DNA of 64,000 nt, from contig OY764335.1 of assembly GCA_963668445.1 (NCBI GenBank), positions 744,001 through 808,000 of the forward strand, read 5' to 3'. Shown in pieces: positions 16,078 through 22,532 of the stretch; the stretch's first letter is position 1, and each line of letters opens with the position of its first letter. The position numbers and the translations under genes were made by a program. The notes beneath the pieces are model-generated. The model saw only the letters and a program-made list of their open reading frames with translations, was not told the DNA's origin and ran no database searches. The stretch is from Poriferisulfidus sp963668445 (lineage in GTDB: Bacteria > Pseudomonadota > Gammaproteobacteria > Poriferisulfidales > Poriferisulfidaceae).

Positions 16078-17465
16078 AGGCTTTGCTGCGCGGCCTGCTG
16101 GACTGGATTAATGCGCGCTTTCCGCTGCTGAAGCTGTGGAACGAGCATCTGGCCCAATACTACGCGCCGAAGAATTTCAACTTCTGGTACTTTTTCGGAT
16201 CTCTGGCCCTGCTGGTGCTGGTCATCCAGATCGTCACCGGCATCTTCCTGACGATGCACTACAAGCCGGATGCGGAACTCGCATTCGCATCGGTGGAGCA
16301 CATCATGCGCGACGTGGAACTCGGCTGGCTGATCCGCTACATGCATTCCACCGGGGCGTCGTTCTTCTTCATCGTGGTGTACCTGCACATGTTCCGGGGC
16401 GTCATGTACGGCTCGTTCAAGGCGCCGCGGGAACTGATATGGTTGCTGGGCATGTTCCTGTACCTGGCGTTGATGGCGGAGGCGTTCATGGGCTATCTGC
16501 TGCCATGGGGGAATATGTCGTACTGGGGGGCACAAGTCATCGTGAACCTGTTCAGCACCATTCCGTGGGTTGGGCCGGACTTCGCCATTTGGCTGCGCGG
16601 CGACTTCGCTGTCTCCGACGCGACCCTGACCCGCTTCTTCGCCTTGCATGTCGCGGCCGTGCCGCTGGCCATTCTGTTGCTGGTCGCCTTGCACATCATT
16701 GCCCTGCACGAGGTGGGCTCCAACAATCCGGATGGCATCGAAATCAAGAAGCACAAGGATGCCGAGGGCAAGCCGCTGGACGGCATCCCGTTCCATCCGT
16801 ATTACACGGTGAAGGACATTTGGGGATCTGCGGTGTTTCTGTTCCTGTTTGCACTGGTCGTCTTCTTCGCGCCGGAAATGGGCGGCTATTTCCTGGAGCC
16901 GGACAATTTCTCGCCGGCGGATCCCCTGCTGACGCCGGAGCATATCGTGCCGGTGTGGTATTTCACGCCGTTCTACTCGGTGCTGCGGGCGATTCCGGAT
17001 CCGCAACTGGGCGCCCTCGCGATGCTGCTGGCCATTGTGGTGCTGTTCTTTCTGCCGTGGATTGATCGCAACCCGGTGCGCTCGGTGCGCTACCGCAGCC
17101 CGCTGTACCGCCTCAACCTGATCGTCTTCGCCATCACGTTCGTGGTGCTCGGCTATCTCGGCTTCCATCCGCCCACGCCGCTTTATGCGGAATTGGCGCT
17201 ACGCTTTTCCGAGCTGTATTTCCTGTTTTTCGTGCTGCTATGGTTCTACAGTCGTCCGCGCAGCAGCACCATGCGCATGGCGACGCTGGTCGCGGTTCTG
17301 GGCCTGATCAGTTTCTACGACGTGATGCGCATCGAAGAGGGCAAGGAAGCTTTCGTGCTGTTCGGCTGGATGCTGCCGGCGGTGTTTTCGGCGATTACGA
17401 TTTCCGGCAGTAGCCTGCCGCGCTTGGGCCGCGATGCCATACCGCCGGAGAGGTTGACGGCATGA
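16074..17465 (+). CDS. petB: Cytochrome b subunit of the bc1 complex, with extra C-terminal membrane region
   Basis: The 463-residue integral membrane subunit carries hemes bL and bH and the quinol sites. Heme-ligand histidines lie in YMHSTGASFFFIVVYLHMFRG and FFALHVAAVPLAILLLVALH. The Qo-site motif reads PVWYFTPFYSVLRA; PVWY in place of PEWY is normal for beta/gamma-proteobacteria. The usual cytochrome b ends near the LYFLFFVLLWFYSRP helix (around residue 400), but here about 60 further residues add two hydrophobic stretches (MATLVAVLGLISFYDV and VLFGWMLPAVFSAITI) and a short tail. The frame reaches the petC start cleanly with ATGA overlap, so the extension is genuine and not readthrough. 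Confidence 0.95.
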   Translation: MKALLRGLLDWINARFPLLKLWNEHLAQYYAPKNFNFWYFFGSLALLVLVIQIVTGIFLTMHYKPDAELAFASVEHIMRDVELGWLIRYMHSTGASFFFIVVYLHMFRGVMYGSFKAPRELIWLLGMFLYLALMAEAFMGYLLPWGNMSYWGAQVIVNLFSTIPWVGPDFAIWLRGDFAVSDATLTRFFALHVAAVPLAILLLVALHIIALHEVGSNNPDGIEIKKHKDAEGKPLDGIPFHPYYTVKDIWGSAVFLFLFALVVFFAPEMGGYFLEPDNFSPADPLLTPEHIVPVWYFTPFYSVLRAIPDPQLGALAMLLAIVVLFFLPWIDRNPVRSVRYRSPLYRLNLIVFAITFVVLGYLGFHPPTPLYAELALRFSELYFLFFVLLWFYSRPRSSTMRMATLVAVLGLISFYDVMRIEEGKEAFVLFGWMLPAVFSAITISGSSLPRLGRDAIPPERLTA

Positions 17466-18199
17466 AGCGCGCATTGCTGCTGTGCGGACTGCTGGCTGCA
17501 GGGCCGGCTTGGGGCGCGGATGCGGGCGATCTGCCTGGCTACGAAGTGCGGGTCGACCTCACCAACAAAGCCGCATTGCAGCGCGGAGCCAAGTATTTCG
17601 CCAATTATTGCCTGAGCTGCCATTCGCTGAAATACAGCCGCTACAGCCGGGTCGCCGAAGATCTGGGCATGACCCGGGAGATGGTGGAAGACAACCTGAT
17701 CTTCACCGGACGGCGGGTTGACGAGACGATGGAAGTGGCGATGTCGCCGGACGATGCGGAAGGCTGGTTCGGCGCCGCGCCGCCGGATCTGAGTGTGATT
17801 GCCCGCCAGAAGGGAGCGGACTACATCTACGAGTATTTGATGACGTTCTACGCGGATGATGCACGTCCATGGGGCGTCAACAATTGGCGCTTTCCGCACA
17901 CGACCATGCCGCATGTGCTGTGGCGCCAGCAGGGCCTCCAGAAAGCTGAGTGGGCCGAAGTCATTGAGGATGGTGCAACCCGCAAGGTCATTTCCGGCCT
18001 GACGCTGGAGACTCCTGGGCTGATGACGCCGGAGGAGTATCAGCAGATGGTCGTGGATGTGACGTCGTTCCTGGTGTATGTGGCGGAACCGGCGCGGCTG
18101 ACGCGCGAAAGCGCTGGTGTCTGGGTGCTTCTGTTCCTGCTGGTGCTAGCGGGGCTGGCGTATTTCCTGAAGCGGGAATACTGGCAGGATATCCACTAG
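17462..18199 (+). CDS. petC: Cytochrome c1 subunit of the bc1 complex
   Basis: The 245-residue protein has a cleavable signal peptide (about 1-19), the heme c attachment motif Cys50-Leu-Ser-Cys53-His54 in YCLSCHSLKYSRYSR, and a C-terminal anchor (about 217-236, VWVLLFLLVLAGLAYFL) ending in KREYWQDIH. The stretch WRFPHTTMPHVLW probably holds the axial Met ligand. Cytochrome c1 passes electrons from the Rieske protein to soluble cytochrome c. It is translationally coupled to petB and followed 10 nt later by sspA. Confidence 0.96.
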   Translation: MKRALLLCGLLAAGPAWGADAGDLPGYEVRVDLTNKAALQRGAKYFANYCLSCHSLKYSRYSRVAEDLGMTREMVEDNLIFTGRRVDETMEVAMSPDDAEGWFGAAPPDLSVIARQKGADYIYEYLMTFYADDARPWGVNNWRFPHTTMPHVLWRQQGLQKAEWAEVIEDGATRKVISGLTLETPGLMTPEEYQQMVVDVTSFLVYVAEPARLTRESAGVWVLLFLLVLAGLAYFLKREYWQDIH

Positions 18200-18209
18200 A
18201 GGCCTCGCG

Positions 18210-18833
18210 ATGCCATCGGCCCGCATGCAGTTTTTTTCGGCGCCGCAGTGCCCGCAGTGCCACCGAGTACGCATGGTGCTGGCCGAAAAGGAGGCGCAGG
18301 CGCGGTGCGTTTTCATGGACGATCCTCGGCATAGGGCAGACCTTGCCGTTCTAAACCCCGGCAAGACGACGCCGACCTTTGCGGACCGGGGGATGGTGCT
18401 GGTGGAACCCCGGATCATCATGGAGTATCTTGACGACCGCTTCCCGCACCCGCCGCTGATGCCGGTGGATCCGTTGGGCAAGGCCAGCGCCCGCGTTTGG
18501 ATGCTGGAGATCGAACGCAAGCTGTATGGCCAGCTGGGCGGCTTGCGCTCTTCCGGAGCCAAGAGGTCCACGACGGCGCGCAAGACCATGCGGGATTTCC
18601 TGCTTGACGTGTCGGCGGAACTGAAGCGGCTCGGCAAAAGGTACTTCACCGGCGACAACTTCACGCTTCTGGATGCCTCCCTAGCGCCGATCCTGTGGCG
18701 CTTGGATAGCTACAAGATCGAGGTGCCGAAGACCCAGCGGGCCCTTTGGAAATATGCGAAGGAAGTTTATACGCGGCCTTGCTTCCAGCGCAGCCTGACC
18801 GAATCCGAGCGGGATCTGCACTTGCTGAAATAG
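18210..18833 (+). CDS. sspA: Stringent starvation protein A (GST-fold RNA polymerase-associated protein)
   Basis: The 207-residue protein has the glutathione-S-transferase fold without an obvious GST active site, and the SspA signature VEPRIIMEYLDDRFPHPPLMPVDP. In E. coli SspA binds RNA polymerase and affects stress and acid-tolerance genes. The C-terminal helical domain ends SLTESERDLHLLK, also typical. An unusual feature is Cys14-Pro-Gln-Cys17 in APQCPQCHRVR: the same position in relatives is often P-x-D or C-P-Y-S, so here a thioredoxin-like CxxC is present. It sits between petABC and sspB, the usual order. Confidence 0.93.
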   Translation: MPSARMQFFSAPQCPQCHRVRMVLAEKEAQARCVFMDDPRHRADLAVLNPGKTTPTFADRGMVLVEPRIIMEYLDDRFPHPPLMPVDPLGKASARVWMLEIERKLYGQLGGLRSSGAKRSTTARKTMRDFLLDVSAELKRLGKRYFTGDNFTLLDASLAPILWRLDSYKIEVPKTQRALWKYAKEVYTRPCFQRSLTESERDLHLLK

Positions 18834-18857
18834 GCAGGTGCCGCTGCGCTTGCGGTC

Positions 18858-19295
18858 GTGACGACCTCCTACCGCCCCTACCTGATCCGCGCCATCTACG
18901 AATGGGCGGTGGACAACGACCTGACGCCCATGCTGCTGGTCTTTGAGCAGGGCGGCGCATCGGCCGGAGGCGTGGCCGACAAGGAGCAGTTTACGGCCTA
19001 CAACATCGCGCCGCAGGCTGTGCGCGACCTCGTCATCGATGCCGACAGCGTACGCTTTCTGGCGCGCTTTCAAGGCGTTTCCAGGCATGTGGCACTGGAT
19101 GTTGAAAGCGTGGTTCGCGTCTATTGCCGTGAGACCGACGAAGGCTTGGGGTTCCCGTGGCAAGGGCAGCCGCTAGAATTGCCGTCCGAGGGGCTGCCAG
19201 AGCCCGCCAAGTCTGCTTCAGGCCGGCCGCACCTGCGTCTGGTTTCAACGAACGGGCCAAAGGCCGAAGATCCGGGAGACAGTGGTCAGCCATAG
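18858..19295 (+). CDS. sspB: ClpXP protease specificity-enhancing factor SspB
   Basis: SspB tethers ssrA-tagged substrates to ClpXP. The start is GTG at 18858. The 145-residue protein shows the substrate-binding domain (SYRPYLIRAIYEWAVDNDLTP, then FTAYNIAPQAVRDLVID and FLARFQGVSRHVALDV) followed by a flexible, Gly/Pro-rich linker and RPHLRLVST, the short motif that binds the ClpX zinc-binding domain. That motif is normally the extreme C-terminus; here about 16 residues follow it. It lies 24 nt downstream of sspA and is probably co-transcribed with it. Confidence 0.93.
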   Translation: MTTSYRPYLIRAIYEWAVDNDLTPMLLVFEQGGASAGGVADKEQFTAYNIAPQAVRDLVIDADSVRFLARFQGVSRHVALDVESVVRVYCRETDEGLGFPWQGQPLELPSEGLPEPAKSASGRPHLRLVSTNGPKAEDPGDSGQP

Positions 19296-19553
19296 CATGG
19301 CCCTTGATTCAGAGCGTGATTCTAAACCTTATCATTAATTAAGGAATTAATAGTAAATAATTGATATATAAAGATATAAAATAGTTTCAAAGGTGTCGAA
19401 AGGCCCGGCTCGGTGGTTGAAGTCGGGTGCGTCCGCAGTCCGAATCCGGCTTGCCTGAGGATGCGACAAGTTTCTCAATATCAGTTGCAAGCCCTGCATC
19501 AAGCCGGTCATGCCGCTATTCGTTGCATGCCGCCGGTGGACCGCAGGCGGTTT
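19296..19553. other. Non-coding gap with an AT-rich island
   Basis: Between the convergent sspB and FAD-oxidase genes lies a 258-nt spacer whose left part (about 19316-19391) is extremely AT-rich, in sharp contrast with the surrounding high-GC sequence. It contains several TTAATT and TATATAAA-like strings. I see no ORF, tRNA or T-tailed hairpin in it. It could be a protein-binding or replication-related site, or a remnant of acquired DNA. Confidence 0.6.
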
Positions 19554-20948
19554 TCAGACCGAGTCCCGGTCGATGTCCGGCAGGTTCTTGCTGGGATTGA
19601 GGATGCCGTCCGGGTCGAAATCATGCTTGATGGCATGCATGAGGCGCAGCGAGGCAGGATCCAGTTCGCGGGCGATGTGATCGCGCTTCGCGATGCCGAC
19701 GCCATGTTCGCCTGAGAGTGTGCCGCCCAGACGCAGTACAGCATCGAAGGCTTCGTCCAGACAGGCGCGTGCGGCAGCCCTCTGCGCGTCCGAGCCGTCC
19801 GGCATAAGGTTGACGTGGATGTTTCCGGAACCGGCGTGCCCGAAGCATACGATCGGAATATCGTGGCGCGTACGTAGGCGTTCCAGGTCGGCAAGCAAGT
19901 CTCCTAGGCGCCCGATGGGGGTGACGACGTCCTCGTTGATTTTTTCGGGTGCGAGGCGGCGGAGTGCCGGGGATAGCGTGCGGCGCGCTTGCCATAAGGC
20001 ATCGCGTGCTTCCGGCGTGTAGGCGGTCTGGAGGTCCAAGCAGGCTGCGGAGGTTGCGGCCTGAGCCAGAGGTTCGACATGCTGCCGAAGCGTTTCGTCC
20101 GAGCCGTCGACGTCAATCAGCAGCAGGGAGCGCGCCTCGCTGGGCAGTGCGAGTGCGTCGTCGTCGCGGATCAGTTGCAGGCAGGCGGCATCCATGAACT
20201 CCAGAGCGCACGGCACATGGGGCTGCTGCAGGATGGCGCCGACAGCCTGTGCGGCATCCTGTTCCGTGGCGTATGCGGCCCGTATGGTCGCGAATGCCTG
20301 GGGTTTCGGCCGTAGCAGGAGCGTGGCTTCCGTAATGATGGCGAGTGTGCCTTCCGAGCCGATGAGCAGGCGCAGAAGGTCTAGGCCGACGACGCCTTTG
20401 CGAGTGAGCGTGCCGGCCACCAGCGCGTCGCCCGTGCCGGTGATGGCGCGTAATTGCAGCGTGTTGTCGCGGCTGGTGCCGTATTTAAGTGCACGCGGGC
20501 CGGCGGCGTTGCAGGCCAGATTGCCGCCGATGGTGCAGAACGGCGAACTCGAAGGGTCTGGAGCCCAGAAAAGCTGATGCGCGGCAGCGGCTTCCTGCAG
20601 ATGCTGATTAATCAGGCCCGGTTCGACACGCGCCGTCTGCTCTTGGGGGTCGAGGCTCAGCAGCCGATTCATTCGTTCCGTAGAGAGCACGATGCCGCGG
20701 TGCAACGGCACGCTGGCGCCCGTGGTGTTGGTGCCGAGTCCCCGGGCGGTCAGGGCGACGCGCCGGGCGCGGCAAAAGCGCACCAGCGCTTGGATCTGTT
20801 CCGCGTTGCGGGCGAAGACGACGGCTTGCGGCGCGCAATGTCGGCAGCTGTTATCGTAGCCGTACGTCCAGCAGTCCGCCGGGTCGTCCAGCAAGTCTTC
20901 CGGCGCTGCCAGTTCGCGAAGGGCCGGCAGCCACTTCGGGTCACGCAT
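19554..20948 (-). CDS. FAD-binding oxidoreductase of the GlcD / D-2-hydroxyacid dehydrogenase family
   Basis: The 464-residue protein has an N-terminal FAD-binding_4 (PCMH) domain with LTARGLGTNTTGASVPLHRGIVL and GGNLACNAAGPRALKYG, and a FAD-oxidase C domain with VCFGHAGSGNIHVN (metal-site His) and GEHGVGIAKRDHI. The family oxidises D-2-hydroxyacids such as glycolate, D-lactate or D-2-hydroxyglutarate; the substrate cannot be fixed from sequence. A cysteine cluster (CWTYGYDNSCRHC, about 27-39) near the N-terminus is a familiar feature of the D-lactate dehydrogenase-like branch. Its start overlaps the end of gmhA by 8 nt, so they share a transcript. Confidence 0.85.
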   Translation of the reverse strand: MRDPKWLPALRELAAPEDLLDDPADCWTYGYDNSCRHCAPQAVVFARNAEQIQALVRFCRARRVALTARGLGTNTTGASVPLHRGIVLSTERMNRLLSLDPQEQTARVEPGLINQHLQEAAAAHQLFWAPDPSSSPFCTIGGNLACNAAGPRALKYGTSRDNTLQLRAITGTGDALVAGTLTRKGVVGLDLLRLLIGSEGTLAIITEATLLLRPKPQAFATIRAAYATEQDAAQAVGAILQQPHVPCALEFMDAACLQLIRDDDALALPSEARSLLLIDVDGSDETLRQHVEPLAQAATSAACLDLQTAYTPEARDALWQARRTLSPALRRLAPEKINEDVVTPIGRLGDLLADLERLRTRHDIPIVCFGHAGSGNIHVNLMPDGSDAQRAAARACLDEAFDAVLRLGGTLSGEHGVGIAKRDHIARELDPASLRLMHAIKHDFDPDGILNPSKNLPDIDRDSV

Positions 20949-21531
20949 GCGTGCCGCAATCGATCAGGTCGCACAGGCAGTGCAGAATCAGGATATGCAT
21001 TTCCTGAATGCGTGCGGTGGATGCGGACGGCACGCACAACTCGATGTCGTCGTCGCGCAACTGTCCGCGCAGAGAGCCGCCGCCGCAGCCGGTCAGCGCC
21101 AGCACGCGCATGCGTTGGGCCTGCGCCGCTTGCACCGCTTGCCGAACATTGGGCGAGTTGCCGCTCGTGCTGATGCCGAGCAGCCAGTCGCCAGACTGTC
21201 CCAGAGCTTCGACTTGCCGTCGGAAGATGGCATCGAAGCCGTAATCGTTGCCGATGGCGGTCAAGGCCGAGGTGTCGGTCGTCAGGGCGATGGCGGGCAG
21301 GCCATCCCGTTCGCGTTCGAAGCGTCCAACAAGTTCCGCCGCGAAATGCTGCGCGTCGGCCGCCGAACCGCCATTGCCGCATGCAAGAATGCGGTGCTTT
21401 TGCGCCAAGCTCTTCGCCAACTGCTCGCCTGCGTGGGCGATGGCCTCCGGCAAGGCCGCGCGGGCGGCCTCCCATGCTGCTTGATGCTGCTCAAACAGGC
21501 CGAGGATCCGTGTGCGGCGGTCTGTGCTCAT
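20941..21531 (-). CDS. gmhA: Phosphoheptose isomerase (SIS domain)
   Basis: GmhA converts sedoheptulose 7-phosphate to D-glycero-D-manno-heptose 7-phosphate for the LPS inner core. I take the ATG at 21531 (196 residues); ten extra in-frame codons upstream lack support. Conserved blocks are LACGNGGSAADAQHFAAELVGR, PAIALTTDTSALTAIGNDYG, GISTSGNSPNV and ARIQEMHILILHCLCDLID. DiaA, a replication-initiation paralogue, has a similar size, but the ALTTDTSALTAIGNDYG block fits GmhA better. The gene is downstream of DUF2182 (11 nt) and overlaps the FAD oxidoreductase. Confidence 0.88.
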   Translation of the reverse strand: MSTDRRTRILGLFEQHQAAWEAARAALPEAIAHAGEQLAKSLAQKHRILACGNGGSAADAQHFAAELVGRFERERDGLPAIALTTDTSALTAIGNDYGFDAIFRRQVEALGQSGDWLLGISTSGNSPNVRQAVQAAQAQRMRVLALTGCGGGSLRGQLRDDDIELCVPSASTARIQEMHILILHCLCDLIDCGTHA

Positions 21532-21542
21532 GCCAGCCCCAG

Positions 21543-22358
21543 TCAAGGCCGCAGCAGCCAAACGCCGGCGCCGGTCAGCACCAGCCCCGCGATGCCGCGA
21601 AGCAATCGCGAGGGGCCCGGCATGGCTTTCTCAAGCAGCACGAATAGGGTGAGGGCTGCGACCCAGAGTATATTCATCACGCCAAGCGCGAACAATACCA
21701 GCATCAGCGCCCAGCAGCAGCCGACGCAGAACAGGCCGTTCTCCCACCCCATCCGCCATGCGCCGGCGGCACCTTCGCGCCAGTGCGCCATCAGGAACTG
21801 CAAGGGCGAGCGGCATTGGTTCAGGCAGGCATCCTTCCATGGCGTCCATTGGTACAGGCCGGCAACGATCAGCAGCAGCCCGCTCATCAAGCTGCTGCGG
21901 CTTTCCATCATCGGATCCAGCAGCCCCCACTGGTGCAGCGGCCATTGCACGAAGGCGATGAGGCTGGAGAATACGGTCCAGGCCGACAGATAGCCGGTCA
22001 GGAACAGTCCCCACAGCAGCGGGCGGCGCGCGTCGGCCGGCCGGTTGCGGGCAATGGTCAGATGCATTTTGATCGTCGGCAGGGCGCTCGGCGTCATCAT
22101 GGCTACCATCATGACCGCCCACATGGCGAACAGCATCCAGAAATCATAGCCGCTCCAGGGCCTCGAGGCGCTGGGCGGCATCCAAGCTTCGATCAGCCCG
22201 CCCGACATCATGGCATCCATCTCCATCGCCATGTGGAGCATCCAGCCCCATGCGCCGGCGGTGACCGCCGCTACGGCGCCCAGCAGCGTCCAGCGCTCGG
22301 CCGGCGGCAAGGCGCCGTAGCTATGCGGCGGGTCTTGGTGGAGTGCGGAGAAAAGCAT
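21543..22358 (-). CDS. DUF2182 predicted metal-binding membrane protein
   Basis: The 271-residue protein has about six to seven hydrophobic helices. The N-terminal part is Met-rich (MLHMAMEMDAMMSGG, then MWAVMMVAMMTPSALPTIKMH). The family's most conserved block, ENGLFCVGCCWALMLVLFALGVMNILW followed by LLEKAMP, is present, with a Cys-x2-Cys-Cys in a membrane helix and another pair in DACLNQCRSP. Met/Cys-rich helices suggest soft-metal (perhaps copper) handling, but no member has an established function that I know of. DUF2182 genes are often found beside DUF1326 genes; here the DUF1326 gene is 2.8 kb away across the TonB receptor, on the other strand. Confidence 0.85.
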   Translation of the reverse strand: MLFSALHQDPPHSYGALPPAERWTLLGAVAAVTAGAWGWMLHMAMEMDAMMSGGLIEAWMPPSASRPWSGYDFWMLFAMWAVMMVAMMTPSALPTIKMHLTIARNRPADARRPLLWGLFLTGYLSAWTVFSSLIAFVQWPLHQWGLLDPMMESRSSLMSGLLLIVAGLYQWTPWKDACLNQCRSPLQFLMAHWREGAAGAWRMGWENGLFCVGCCWALMLVLFALGVMNILWVAALTLFVLLEKAMPGPSRLLRGIAGLVLTGAGVWLLRP

Positions 22359-22496
22359 AAAGGGCGCTTGCGCTTGGCGCGAGTATTATGACATTACAGG
22401 CATTGGCCGGGATGCGTGCCAGATCGTGTCCCTGTCGGGCATGGCGCGCCGATGGGCCCGGCGGATGCTGCGTTTTTCGGGTAGGATGGTTTGGAC

Positions 22497-22502
22497 TATA
22501 AT
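22497..22502 (+). promoter_or_regulatory. Candidate -10 box for the TonB-dependent receptor
   Basis: TATAAT lies 30 nt before the ATG at 22533 in the intergenic region shared with the divergent DUF2182 gene. The -35 region is not consensus, as expected for a regulated promoter. No Fur-like box was recognised. Confidence 0.4.
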
Positions 22503-22532
22503 GTCAGCATGTCGATTCCATAAGGTTGAACC

